This document shows positions 1 to 7,275 of a DNA stretch of 19,483 bases, in pieces; the stretch's first letter is position 1, and every line of letters begins with the position of its first letter. Under the pieces are notes generated by a model that made no database searches, was not told the origin of the DNA, and was given only the letters and a program-made list of their open reading frames with translations. Made by a program: the position numbers and the translations under genes. The stretch comes from CAZHRC01 sp964533865 (lineage in GTDB: Bacteria > Bacillota > Clostridia > Tissierellales > Peptoniphilaceae), in contig CAZHRC010000027.1 in NCBI GenBank assembly GCA_964533865.1, forward strand, positions 1 through 19,483, given 5' to 3'.

Positions 1-83
1 TTGATCGGTGCTTTGAGTTCTGTGGAGATCTTTCCCTTCCACTCGGCGTGTTTTTCTAAGGCTAATTCATAAATATCAGTCAT
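1..83 (-). CDS. Malic enzyme, N-terminal fragment (runs off the left edge)
   Basis: Only the first 27 or so codons are present. The protein begins MTDIYELALEKHAEWKGK and continues to a K-A-P-I segment, which closely follows the usual start of bacterial NAD(P)-dependent malic enzymes (short helix, then an E-x-H-x-x-W-x-G-K pattern). A malic enzyme oxidatively decarboxylates malate to pyruvate and CO2 in the cytoplasm. The ATG at 81-83 has an AGAAAGGA ribosome binding site seven bases upstream. It lies 39 bp downstream of a 2-hydroxycarboxylate symporter on the same strand, so the pair probably forms a malate uptake and fermentation operon. The catalytic domain is outside the window, so the call rests on the N-terminus and the neighbour. 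Confidence 0.75.
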   Translation of the reverse strand, partial: MTDIYELALEKHAEWKGKISTELKAPI

Positions 84-122
84 AGGCACATCCTTTCTAA
101 AGGTTTATATTGTAATCTATAG

Positions 123-1412
123 TTACCCAAAAAAGATAGGAACCAAGAAAGAAGCCAAGAGAATGATAAAGGCGCCTCCCAACCGAGATGAAATTTGCGC
201 AAAGGGCATGAGTTCCATCCGCTTCGCTGCAGTCAGCACCGCGACGTCTCCTGTGCCTCCCATATTAGCCATGCACAGACCCGCAGTGATCGCCGCTTCA
301 ATGGGATAGAAGCCCACCATTTTCCCAACAACCGCCCCGCCTACGATGGCGCCTAGCACCGTCAAGATGACGAGTAACATGTAGGTCAAGCTAAAGGCGC
401 TGATGACATCACCTAAACTGGTATACGCGATACCAATGCCTAAAAGCAACGCTGCTGTGAAATTGTGTGCGACGAATTTGTACCAACCGGCACATGCCTC
501 TTCCAATGTTTTTGGTAAAAGGTTCAAAGCTTTAATAATCGCTACTGAGATAATCATCCAAGCATAGGTGTGAAGATCGATTTTCACCATCTTCATCAAT
601 GCTGCAACCACTGCACCGAAAGTGAAAAAAACTGTAGATATGGCGATTCCCATACCATAATCCGTCAAAGACATGACACGACTCTCGGTTTCTGTCGCTT
701 CAAATGAACCTTTGCCCAACGGCATGAGTTTACCATTCCCGGTCCATTCCGGCTTCATTTTCCCTACTCGATCTAGGAAACCACCAGCTACAATAGCCAT
801 GGCATTTCCAAGGGCTACAGCAGGAACCAAGCGTCCAAGGATTTGGCTGGCTTCGATGTTCAATGCTTTTGCAAAGACTTCGGAGATGGGAACTGCGCCA
901 GCACCCATACCTCCGCCCATAATCGGGATGCCTACATAGGCAATGGCCTCACCAGGACTAAATCCGACGAGTAAGCCCCCAATCGCCACGAACCCCAATG
1001 CTGCGATAGTGGCGCCTAGAATACAAGGTAAATATCGAATGGCGGCTTTAATCAACAATTCGCGGTCCATACCTAGAATGGATCCTGTGATTAGCGCAGC
1101 GATGTAAAAATCTAAAAAGCCTCCGCTCTTCATAAAAGTGCTCATCGTTTTCAAATCCACTTCTGGTAAGATATTGAAGAAAACGAGGGCAGCGCCAGCA
1201 AAGATGACGACGATGGGCCCGCCACCGAAAAACGTTTTGACGATGGGCAAGTTGTTTCCAATCAGATTGAGGATTTCACCAAAAATCATGAGAAATAGAA
1301 AGGCCCCGATCATGTTTGGTGGCAAAACACCAAGTACCATCGCCCCTATGATAACAACAGCCACTAATAGAACCCACGGTAATTTCAATCCCAATATGCG
1401 TATGTCACTCAT
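123..1412 (-). CDS. 2-hydroxycarboxylate (malate/citrate) : Na+ symporter, 2HCT family
   Basis: A polytopic inner-membrane carrier of 429 residues related to CitS, CimH and MaeN, which import citrate, malate or lactate with sodium or protons. The two family signature re-entrant loops are visible: G-G-G-M-G-A-G at about residues 166-172 and G-G-T-G-D at 385-389. The second is followed by the S-S-R-L-G-G motif, whose arginine (about R410) binds substrate carboxylate in characterised members. About eleven hydrophobic segments can be counted, and length is normal. An in-frame ATG exists ten codons earlier (1442), but the ATG at 1412 has a perfect AAGGAGG seven bases upstream, so I chose it. The malic enzyme gene follows directly, which favours malate as substrate; citrate cannot be excluded. 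Confidence 0.9.
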   Translation of the reverse strand: MSDIRILGLKLPWVLLVAVVIIGAMVLGVLPPNMIGAFLFLMIFGEILNLIGNNLPIVKTFFGGGPIVVIFAGAALVFFNILPEVDLKTMSTFMKSGGFLDFYIAALITGSILGMDRELLIKAAIRYLPCILGATIAALGFVAIGGLLVGFSPGEAIAYVGIPIMGGGMGAGAVPISEVFAKALNIEASQILGRLVPAVALGNAMAIVAGGFLDRVGKMKPEWTGNGKLMPLGKGSFEATETESRVMSLTDYGMGIAISTVFFTFGAVVAALMKMVKIDLHTYAWMIISVAIIKALNLLPKTLEEACAGWYKFVAHNFTAALLLGIGIAYTSLGDVISAFSLTYMLLVILTVLGAIVGGAVVGKMVGFYPIEAAITAGLCMANMGGTGDVAVLTAAKRMELMPFAQISSRLGGAFIILLASFLVPIFFG

Positions 1413-1544
1413 AATTTCCCTCCTTAAATAGTGTCCGTTCAAAGTGACCCCATCGTTTCACTAGCTGATATAAAACCTTTTCCTCCTTCTTTTTTATTAG
1501 CCATCGACAACGAATTGCTTTCCCAATGAATCATAACACGGCGT

Positions 1545-1571
1545 CACATACTCAGGTATCTTTAGTATGTG
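1545..1571. promoter_or_regulatory. Inverted repeat just downstream of the symporter promoter
   Basis: CACATACT at 1545-1552 and AGTATGTG at 1564-1571 form a perfect 8-bp dyad around an 11-base centre. It occupies about +10 to +37 of the predicted symporter transcript. This is the position of a repressor operator, or of a 5' leader hairpin that stabilises the mRNA. Which of the two it is cannot be told from sequence. Confidence 0.45.
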
Positions 1572-1580
1572 TAATACTCT

Positions 1581-1616
1581 CGCTTTAATCATATTTTTTC
1601 CGTAAACCCTTGTCAA
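1581..1616 (-). promoter_or_regulatory. SigA-type promoter of the symporter/malic enzyme operon
   Basis: Read on the minus strand, a perfect -35 TTGACA (1611-1616) is separated by exactly 17 bases from TATGAT (1588-1593). Transcription should start near 1581, giving a 5' leader of about 170 nt before the ATG at 1412. Confidence 0.75.
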
Positions 1617-1680
1617 GTTTTGGCTCGAAATGTACCATTTTATTTCTGATTGAGGGATTGTTTCGAGGAATCAGTAGTTT

Positions 1681-1694
1681 TGTAAACGCTTTCT
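1681..1694. promoter_or_regulatory. Catabolite-responsive element (cre)-like site
   Basis: TGTAAACGCTTTCT matches the CcpA-binding consensus TGWAANCGNTNWCA at 13 of 14 positions; only the last base differs. It is centred about 105 bp upstream of the predicted start of the symporter operon. In known cases this spacing is used for activation (as at ackA) rather than roadblock repression. Inference only; one chance near-match in AT-rich DNA is possible. Confidence 0.45.
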
Positions 1695-1798
1695 CTTTTC
1701 CTTGATAGCTTGAGCTTCCTGGCAACACAATCCTAAGGTTGTCATTTTAGCAATTTGGTGGATTACAATGAACATATCCCTTCATGCTACAAAGCTTC

Positions 1799-1862
1799 GA
1801 GCCGTCATGGATCCGTCTTTGTACGATGAACAGAGAAGGATTCGATGACGGCTCTTTCTTTT
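1799..1862 (+). terminator. Long stem-loop with T-rich tail between the symporter operon and the pilin gene
   Basis: GAGCCGTCAT (1799-1808) pairs perfectly with ATGACGGCTC (1845-1854), followed by TTTCTTTT on the plus strand. The loop is long (36 bases) but contains a secondary GGATCC/GGATTC pairing. It sits just past the 3' end of the minus-strand pilin gene, yet the T-tract faces the plus strand. It may therefore end an unseen short plus-strand transcript, or serve as a general bidirectional hairpin. Confidence 0.5.
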
Positions 1863-1907
1863 CTGGTTTGTTCAGTGTAGACTGTTCAAACCTAAGTATA
1901 GGGTCTT

Positions 1908-2276
1908 TTATTCAGGAATAGCCGCAGGCGTGACAGTAACTTGCCCTGTGTCGGTTATCGTAACCGTGTATCCCGTAGCTGTGACGGCAGCGCCATCGCT
2001 TTTGAGCCCTGAAGGAACCTTGGGCCACTCTTGAACGTAGTTGGCAGCAGAGGCTGCATCGGACCAGGTAACGGCTACTGGGCCTTTTTCTGCGAGATAC
2101 ATTTGCCCAGCACTCACGAGTACCCGCACGTTGGCGTTATGGGCGGTGAGAGCGCCTTTCTCCCTCGAGGCATTATACCTTGGGATGGCAATGGCCGCGA
2201 GCAATGCTAGGATCGCAATGACCACGATGAGTTCGATCAATGTAAATCCTTTAACTTTCCGTTGAAATTTCTTCAT
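1908..2276 (-). CDS. Type IV pilin / type II pseudopilin-like protein (orphan)
   Basis: A 122-residue protein with a classic class III prepilin leader: a short basic N-terminus (MKKFQRKVK), then the G|F-T-L-I-E-L processing site, with the conserved Glu at position +5. A continuous hydrophobic helix of about 20 residues follows. A prepilin peptidase would cut after the Gly and methylate the Phe. The C-terminal part is small and Thr/Val/Ala-rich with no cysteines. I chose the ATG at 2276 because GGAGG lies five bases upstream; an earlier in-frame ATG at 2288 overlaps that site. No pilus ATPase, PilC/GspF platform or prepilin peptidase is in the window, so any assembly machine must be elsewhere. 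The role (pilus, competence or secretion) is unknown. Confidence 0.85.
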   Translation of the reverse strand: MKKFQRKVKGFTLIELIVVIAILALLAAIAIPRYNASREKGALTAHNANVRVLVSAGQMYLAEKGPVAVTWSDAASAANYVQEWPKVPSGLKSDGAAVTATGYTVTITDTGQVTVTPAAIPE

Positions 2277-2306
2277 GTCTACCTCCAATTAAAATAATAT
2301 ATTTCA

Positions 2307-2325
2307 GCCTTTGGTAAACCAAGGC
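2307..2325. promoter_or_regulatory. Leader hairpin upstream of the pilin gene
   Basis: GCCTTTGGT and ACCAAGGC form an eight-pair stem with one bulged T, inside the predicted 5' leader of the pilin mRNA about 30 bases before the start codon. There is no adjoining T-run, so it is not an obvious terminator. Confidence 0.3.
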
Positions 2326-2374
2326 TTCCATACCAGGAATATCATAAACGAATGTAGATTTAAAAAAATACCGT

Positions 2375-2390
2375 TAAAAAGATTATAACA
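2375..2390 (-). promoter_or_regulatory. Extended -10 promoter of the pilin gene
   Basis: On the minus strand TGTTATAAT gives a perfect TATAAT (2382-2387) with the extended TGn element, which compensates for the weak -35 region. The predicted start is near 2375, about 100 nt before the pilin ATG. The rest of the gap between the pilin and the HipA-like gene (2391-2578) holds no reading frame that I can support. It contains two weak inverted repeats, 2445-2467 (six-base arms followed by CTTTTT on the plus strand) and 2500-2542 (AACTAGT/ACTAGTT arms). Confidence 0.5.
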
Positions 2391-2578
2391 TAAGTCTATT
2401 GTAATTAAGAAATCATTTTCTTTCAAAGGAGATCGTATCCTCAAGTTGGTAAATAGATTAAACCAACCTTTTTCGGATAACTCGATATCAAGCCACTATA
2501 ACTAGTAGAGGGAAAGCTTAGGCCGTCACACGACGACTAGTTACATCACAACTCATTCATCCCTCTTACTCTTGACTC

Positions 2579-3994
2579 CTAAAAATCACGACCCGCTCTT
2601 AAACCCAAATATTTTTCACGCAATGAGTCAGCAACATCACCTGTGATTTCTTCGCCCCATTCCGCAACATTTATGGATGCTTGTAATTCACCATATAAAC
2701 AATCCATGTAACTGCAATTATCTTGTTCACCTTGCAAAAATGCGTCGATATCCTTTTTTAGATAAATCGGAAGCGTCCGTTCATCAATCAGGACGTTTTT
2801 TTCTCCTTGTCCTGATACTTGAAACGCCCCATCAGCCCGCCCCATAGCTTTAGCTTGACAAATTGAATCCACTCGTTTCTCTAGCGTTTTCGAGATGACT
2901 TTTTTTCGATGCGGATCGTTTCTTTCCAACCGATGATTCTCTTTAAGAATATTTTGTATTTCATTTTCAATGCCCTTGAGATTACTGATATTGTCAGTGA
3001 TGTACTGGATTGGTTTAATCTGCGCCTCGTGTCTACTATTGAACGGTTTTGCTTTTGCTCTATATGAAGCGATATTATTCGTCCAGGTATTATAAAAAAG
3101 GCTTGTGCCGCTATCGTATATTGGTGCAAATCCAATAAATTCCAACGTCTCCACGTTTCGAATCAATCCAAAGTTATTGTAGTGTCTATCTTCGTTGAGG
3201 ATGAGATAATCTAATAGCAATATATTGTCTATGTCTTTTTGTACGTCTAACCCACATTTCTCTTCGCATTGATTTAAAAACCAATCGTATCTTGATATGT
3301 GATTAGGACGGTTACCGTTTTTTATGATCGCATACGCTGTAACAAGCTCCGTATCTTCTGCTATAAAACACTCACAAGCCGAATACTGTTCACCACTACA
3401 TTCTATGATCTTATATGGAACATGATCAATTCCCAGTTTTTGGCATAATAAACTTGCTACGACTTCATTAAAAGGTTCTTGATTATAGATCCCGGATCCT
3501 CCTTTTACTAAATAGCGTTTTCCTTCATGAAGTTTCCATGTTTTCGCAAGCCACCCTCCTGTTGTGTTATCTGGAGTAGTAAAACGGATCTCTTCAACTT
3601 GTTTCCCACCTATGATTTTTCCAAGGTCTTCCGAAAAATCGTTGGTGAAAAAGTTAATATCACTCCAACTAATCGATTCTCCAACTCTAGAAATCCAATA
3701 CTGATCTGACAAGCTCAGTGCGTAATTTTGAAGGGCCAACTCATCAGTCGATCCTATTTTCGTTACTTCTAAAAGATCTTGAAGGTTCTGCCTACTGGCG
3801 GGGATTTTTCGAGTAGAAAACCATGCATTAACATCCCTAGTTAGAATAGTGTTATTCTGTTTGTTGTGCCGAATTTCAAACGGTAAATACTCAGGGTTCT
3901 CGATTTTTGTAATCCTCTCAATATTAAAGTGATACGCTAGCATTCCATTAAATCTCAAAACCGGTGTATTTTTGTTCCATAAAATGTACTCCAC
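2579..3994 (-). CDS. Stand-alone HipA-like Ser/Thr kinase
   Basis: A 471-residue soluble protein whose middle and C-terminal parts carry HipA-family kinase motifs. The ATP-binding strand L-V-K-G-G-S-G is at about 162-168 (K164), followed by Q-E-P-F-N-E. The catalytic loop N-E-D-R-H-Y-N-N-F-G is at 267-276, and the metal-binding D-S-G (in place of DFG) is at 294-296. The first 120 residues do not look like the usual HipA N-subdomain, and no small HTH (HipB) gene flanks it, so this is not a standard toxin-antitoxin pair. Similar stand-alone HipA-domain proteins occur in Clostridia; their targets are not known to me. The start is GTG (3992-3994) with AGAGGTGA about seven bases upstream. It appears monocistronic, and codon use is more AT-rich than in the genes to the right. 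Confidence 0.8.
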   Translation of the reverse strand: MEYILWNKNTPVLRFNGMLAYHFNIERITKIENPEYLPFEIRHNKQNNTILTRDVNAWFSTRKIPASRQNLQDLLEVTKIGSTDELALQNYALSLSDQYWISRVGESISWSDINFFTNDFSEDLGKIIGGKQVEEIRFTTPDNTTGGWLAKTWKLHEGKRYLVKGGSGIYNQEPFNEVVASLLCQKLGIDHVPYKIIECSGEQYSACECFIAEDTELVTAYAIIKNGNRPNHISRYDWFLNQCEEKCGLDVQKDIDNILLLDYLILNEDRHYNNFGLIRNVETLEFIGFAPIYDSGTSLFYNTWTNNIASYRAKAKPFNSRHEAQIKPIQYITDNISNLKGIENEIQNILKENHRLERNDPHRKKVISKTLEKRVDSICQAKAMGRADGAFQVSGQGEKNVLIDERTLPIYLKKDIDAFLQGEQDNCSYMDCLYGELQASINVAEWGEEITGDVADSLREKYLGLRAGRDF

Positions 3995-4040
3995 TAGATT
4001 TCACCTCTATTCATTTAAGACGTTAAACTATAGCGCCTAC

Positions 4041-4071
4041 ATTATACCCCATTTTGAGGACTATATTCCAA
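4041..4071 (-). promoter_or_regulatory. Probable promoter of the HipA-like gene
   Basis: A perfect TATAAT on the minus strand (4041-4046) lies about 47 bp before the GTG start. The best -35 match is TTGGAA (4066-4071) at a long 19-base spacing, so the -35 assignment is weak. Confidence 0.4.
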
Positions 4072-4074
4072 CCT

Positions 4075-4112
4075 CAAACGCCCCAATCTCTAAGATGTGA
4101 TTGGGGTGTTTG
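4075..4112. terminator. Intrinsic terminator-like hairpin between the MerR operon and the HipA-like gene
   Basis: A 14-pair stem (one G-U pair) is formed by arms at 4075-4088 and 4099-4112 around a 10-base loop, with a G+C-rich core CCCCAATC/GATTGGGG. It lies about 160 bp beyond the MerR stop codon and just upstream of the HipA-like promoter. It probably insulates the two minus-strand units. The T-richness after the stem is moderate on both strands. The remaining gap, 4113-4271, holds nothing I can name. Confidence 0.6.
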
Positions 4113-4271
4113 TTTACTGGCACTATCATCAATAGCTTCAGGAGTCAAAAATATTAAATCTCTGGTCAAATTTGTACTGAGCATAGATCACAGTATAATC
4201 ACATATCTTATTCACCAATGACTAGTCTTGACCTCCTATTTTTCTATCACTGACGCTTGGCGACATGACCA

Positions 4272-5039
4272 CTACTCTACTATCCGAATATTGATCAACG
4301 TCAAAAAATCCTCTTCATCCCTTTCCACAAATTGATCGATAATGTTGAAATGTATGGATTCGGTATCCAATGACAGATTTTTTCCAAAAGCGCGCATGTC
4401 ATTGACTCGGTCTAGTATGTTTTGGTATGCACCTTTGTGATAACCACATAAAAATTTGCCGCCATCAATTTTCTCCACGCGATGACCTATGCTTTTTTCC
4501 ACCGGGTATTTTGCAATGCTATATAAATAGCACCCAAAACGTCTTTGATCTCCTTTGTAAAAAACTACCGTCGGATTATGGTAAAACCCTTGGTCGTCAT
4601 AAAGGTGGTATTCATCACCAATATTGTAGTAGTAACGGTCTGCGGTATGATGTACAGCTATTTTATCGTATTTTTCTGCATCGCTTTGGGATTCAATGAA
4701 ACTCAGCTTCCGCTTCATCGCTCGCTGTGTTTCTTGAATTCGTGAAACTTCATCTTCTAAAATCTGATATTGGTCGACCAAACTTTCCCTATAAGAGGTA
4801 AGATTGAGATCGTATTTAATCTCTTGAATATGAGATAGCGTAAATCCCATTTTTTTCAGATATAAAATTGATGCTAATTGCAGACACTGTTCATATTTAT
4901 ACAAGCGATATCCGTTTTCGCCAACGACTTTTGGAGAAAAGATGCCGATTTTGTCGTAGTAATGCAGAGTTTGTTTACTTATACCAAACATCCGACTCAT
5001 CTGTCCAATTTTTATGTAGTTCTTTTCCATCGCAAACAC
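4272..5039 (-). CDS. MerR-family regulator with GyrI-like effector-binding domain
   Basis: A 255-residue transcription factor. The N-terminus is a MerR winged helix: I-G-Q-M-S-R-M-F-G-I-S recognition region, then Q-T-L-H-Y-Y-D-K-I-G, N-G-Y-R-L-Y and M-G-F. A coiled-coil linker follows at about residues 75-110. From about 120 to the end there is a GyrI/BmrR-like small-molecule domain with a G-Y-H-K-G-A-Y-Q motif, as in multidrug-sensing regulators. The GTG start at 5039 has AAGGA about seven bases upstream; an ATG three codons later (5030) is possible but poorly spaced. It is the last gene of an operon with a YczE-type membrane protein and an amidohydrolase (9-base gap). The operon promoter has a 19-bp spacer, so autogenous activation in response to a ligand, perhaps the deaminase substrate or product, is likely. 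Confidence 0.87.
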   Translation of the reverse strand: MFAMEKNYIKIGQMSRMFGISKQTLHYYDKIGIFSPKVVGENGYRLYKYEQCLQLASILYLKKMGFTLSHIQEIKYDLNLTSYRESLVDQYQILEDEVSRIQETQRAMKRKLSFIESQSDAEKYDKIAVHHTADRYYYNIGDEYHLYDDQGFYHNPTVVFYKGDQRRFGCYLYSIAKYPVEKSIGHRVEKIDGGKFLCGYHKGAYQNILDRVNDMRAFGKNLSLDTESIHFNIIDQFVERDEEDFLTLINIRIVE

Positions 5040-5048
5040 CGCTTTTCC

Positions 5049-5678
5049 TTATTCCTGTTCACCTTGAAGCTGTCGCTCTTCTAATTGCACTCGATGAATG
5101 ATAACTTGCATAATAGGCCCTGTCACCACTATGGAAACAACCGTCCCCACTCCCCAAGCCGCTCCCATCGCTACGCCTAAAACCATTAATACCACATCCA
5201 TAGCCCATCGGCAATAACGAAATTGAATGTTTGTCTTTTCGTTAATGATCACCGACATACCATCAATAGCACCTGTGCCATAAAACTGACCCACGTAGTA
5301 ACCAAGCCCTACTGCTGTTAATACACATCCAACGAGTAACATTACGAGTTTCATCGGAGTTCCCATAACATCAATATTTAGAGGAGCGATCAAAAATACG
5401 CCTGCATCGATAAAATATCCAAAAAAGAAAGTTGCTAAAATAGTACCTACGCCGATCAACTGTCTTCCAAATATCATTAGTAACACTAGGAAGATTACAT
5501 TGACGACAATGCCTGATAGGCCATAGGTCAAGTTGAAAAACACCGCTACGCCTTCTGTAATTGTCGCAGCCGGTGCGCTCCCCCACCCTAGATCAAACAA
5601 GAACGCTGTCCCAATTCCTGAAATCAAGAGACCTAGCAAAATTTTTATTGTTTTAACCATCGTCTGTGAATAATTCAT
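5049..5678 (-). CDS. YczE/YitT-family integral membrane protein
   Basis: A 209-residue protein with five or six hydrophobic segments and short loops. It has the family-type N-terminal pattern (G-x-G-x-A-x-x-F-x-x-x-L-G-W-G-S-A-P) and the G-x-G-A-I-D-G-M segment seen in YczE-like proteins. The family has no firmly assigned biochemical role. The start has AAGGAGAGG immediately upstream. It sits nine bases after the amidohydrolase and nine before the MerR gene, so co-expression is near certain. That context suggests transport or membrane handling linked to the deaminase substrate or product, but this is inference. A second member of the same superfamily is encoded on the opposite strand at 7347. 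Confidence 0.8.
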   Translation of the reverse strand: MNYSQTMVKTIKILLGLLISGIGTAFLFDLGWGSAPAATITEGVAVFFNLTYGLSGIVVNVIFLVLLMIFGRQLIGVGTILATFFFGYFIDAGVFLIAPLNIDVMGTPMKLVMLLVGCVLTAVGLGYYVGQFYGTGAIDGMSVIINEKTNIQFRYCRWAMDVVLMVLGVAMGAAWGVGTVVSIVVTGPIMQVIIHRVQLEERQLQGEQE

Positions 5679-5687
5679 AACCTCTCC

Positions 5688-7064
5688 TTAAAATGCATGT
5701 GTCGTGTTTCGGAGAACTCGAGTACATACCTCTTCACCTTTTTTGTTAAGTTCTTTTTCATCCACATTGACGAGCCTCCCTTCTTTTGATACGATTTCGC
5801 CACCGACCACTGTCATCTGCGTCGGGCCTACAACACCACCTCGAGCGATCATGTTCTTAGGATCGTGTAACAAACCCGTCATTTCAAGCTTCGTTGTATC
5901 GATCGAGAAAAAATCACCTGCTTTGCCGATCTCCAATGATCCGATATCCTCTCTTCCCAAGGTTTTTGCACCATTTATCGTCGCCATTTTTAGTATCTCA
6001 TATGGCGTCACTGAGCCTCCACGCTCCTTACTGTAAAAAGATTGCATTATGAAAGCCATGCGCATGGTATCGAGCAACGAGGAACTATCATTTGTCGCAG
6101 ATCCATCACAACCTAGACTCACCAACACTTTACGCTTTCTCATCTCATTCATGTTGATAATTGGAAATCCTCCTAATACGGCAGGCGCCGGGCAGTGTGA
6201 AATCCCGCTCCCCCACTCTCCTAGCTTATCTAATTCGTCGTTTGTAAATTCCCATCCATGGGCAAAGAACACATCCGGACCATAAAAACCTATTTCTTCA
6301 CACCAGTCGATGCTTCTCATCCCATACCGTTGCTCCATGATCTGATTTTCTCCTTCACCAAGGTGAGTATGCAAAAATACTTGGTTTTCCCTAGCAAGTT
6401 TTAAGGATTCTACAAAAGTTTCTTTGTAACAATTCATCGGCTGACAAGGTGCAACGACTATTTGACGTTTAGAAAATCGATTGGGATCATGGAATCGATC
6501 GATCAGCCTTTGACAATCTTCAAGAAACTCTTCCGTGGACTCAAGCATGTTGTCGGGCATGGTACTCCCCTCCGACCGTGGTAATGTATTGGTCCCCCTT
6601 CCAGCGTGATAGCGAATATTCAATAGCTGGGCGGCTTCCATCTGTCGGTCAACGTTTTCTTTGCCACTAGCCACACTGTAAAGGTACTGATGATCAAACG
6701 CTGTCGTACATCCATGTTTTAACAAATCCCCCATCGCCGCCAACGATGAGTAATAGATCACTTCATTATCAATTTTCTGAAATACAGGATAGATTTTTCC
6801 CAACCACTCTGGTACTGTCATATTGCAATAGTCCACTTTAATCGTGTTTCTCACAAAGGTTTGAAAGAAATGATGGTGGGTGTTCACCAACCCAGGATAG
6901 ATAAAGGAATCCGAAGCATCGATAACAAGATCAGCCTCACCATCAATCCCTTTTTCCATCTTCACAATTTCTTGATCTTCGATAAGCATATCACATCCCC
7001 ATAGAACCTCATCAGTTTCATTACATGTGACAATCGCCTTTGCATTCTTTACTAACGTTTTCAT
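5688..7064 (-). CDS. Amidohydrolase, 8-oxoguanine deaminase / AtzB-like
   Basis: A 458-residue cytosolic metal-dependent deaminase of the amidohydrolase superfamily. All ligands are in place: H-x-H as T-H-H-H-F-F-Q (H63, H65), the H-T-H-L-G-E loop (H234, catalytic E237), F-A-H-G-W (H269) and L-G-C-D-G-S (D320). The T-H-H-H-F-x-Q-T signature and the overall pattern, including S-H-C-P-A-P, fit the 8-oxoguanine deaminase group, which converts 8-oxoguanine to urate; isoxanthopterin deaminase or hydroxydechloroatrazine hydrolase-like activity are alternatives. The ATG at 7064 was preferred over an upstream in-frame start at 7103 because AAGGAGG precedes it. First gene of an operon with a YczE-type membrane protein and a MerR regulator, which suggests inducible purine or pterin salvage. 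Confidence 0.82.
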   Translation of the reverse strand: MKTLVKNAKAIVTCNETDEVLWGCDMLIEDQEIVKMEKGIDGEADLVIDASDSFIYPGLVNTHHHFFQTFVRNTIKVDYCNMTVPEWLGKIYPVFQKIDNEVIYYSSLAAMGDLLKHGCTTAFDHQYLYSVASGKENVDRQMEAAQLLNIRYHAGRGTNTLPRSEGSTMPDNMLESTEEFLEDCQRLIDRFHDPNRFSKRQIVVAPCQPMNCYKETFVESLKLARENQVFLHTHLGEGENQIMEQRYGMRSIDWCEEIGFYGPDVFFAHGWEFTNDELDKLGEWGSGISHCPAPAVLGGFPIINMNEMRKRKVLVSLGCDGSATNDSSSLLDTMRMAFIMQSFYSKERGGSVTPYEILKMATINGAKTLGREDIGSLEIGKAGDFFSIDTTKLEMTGLLHDPKNMIARGGVVGPTQMTVVGGEIVSKEGRLVNVDEKELNKKGEEVCTRVLRNTTHAF

Positions 7065-7094
7065 CTTATCCTCCTTAGATTCAAATCTTCTATC

Positions 7095-7132
7095 TATTAC
7101 CATCTTACAGGGTATAGCAGGTATAGGGTCAA
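7095..7132 (-). promoter_or_regulatory. MerR-type promoter (19-bp spacer) of the amidohydrolase operon
   Basis: On the minus strand TTGACC (7127-7132) is followed after 19 bases by TAAGAT (7102-7107). The spacer contains the repeated element CTATACC-TG-CTATACC. A 19-bp rather than 17-bp spacer is the hallmark of promoters activated by MerR proteins, and a MerR gene is the third gene of this operon. The transcript would start near 7095, about 30 nt before the ATG. Confidence 0.65.
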
Positions 7133-7223
7133 GAGATATTTTTATTTTTCAATGCTACTCTTGTCTTTGACAAATGAGATAACCATCTCTGTCTAGTTAT
7201 TTGTACTGAAATTCTAGGTTATA

Positions 7224-7244
7224 CTCAAACACTAACGGTTTGAG
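7224..7244. promoter_or_regulatory. Perfect inverted repeat in the divergent intergenic region
   Basis: CTCAAAC (7224-7230) and GTTTGAG (7238-7244) flank a 7-base centre. It lies between the divergent promoters of the amidohydrolase operon and the second YczE-type gene, upstream of the latter's -10 box. It is a plausible operator. A second, weaker nested dyad is at 7170-7204. Confidence 0.4.
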
Positions 7245-7275
7245 CAATCATCACTAGCTCCCTTCTCTACATCTA

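Noticed and set aside
673..1431. Open frames of 88 and 97 codons on the plus strand.
   Set aside because: Antisense shadows of the 2HCT symporter, rich in Pro, Arg and Thr, with no start signals.
2579..4020. A complete hipBA toxin-antitoxin locus.
   Set aside because: No HTH gene lies on either side of the kinase gene, and a terminator-like hairpin separates it from the upstream gene.
4130..4225. A minus-strand frame of about 27 codons after an AGGAGGT sequence downstream of the MerR gene.
   Set aside because: The distance from AGGAGG to the only usable start (TTG/GTG) is too long, and the peptide has no recognisable features.
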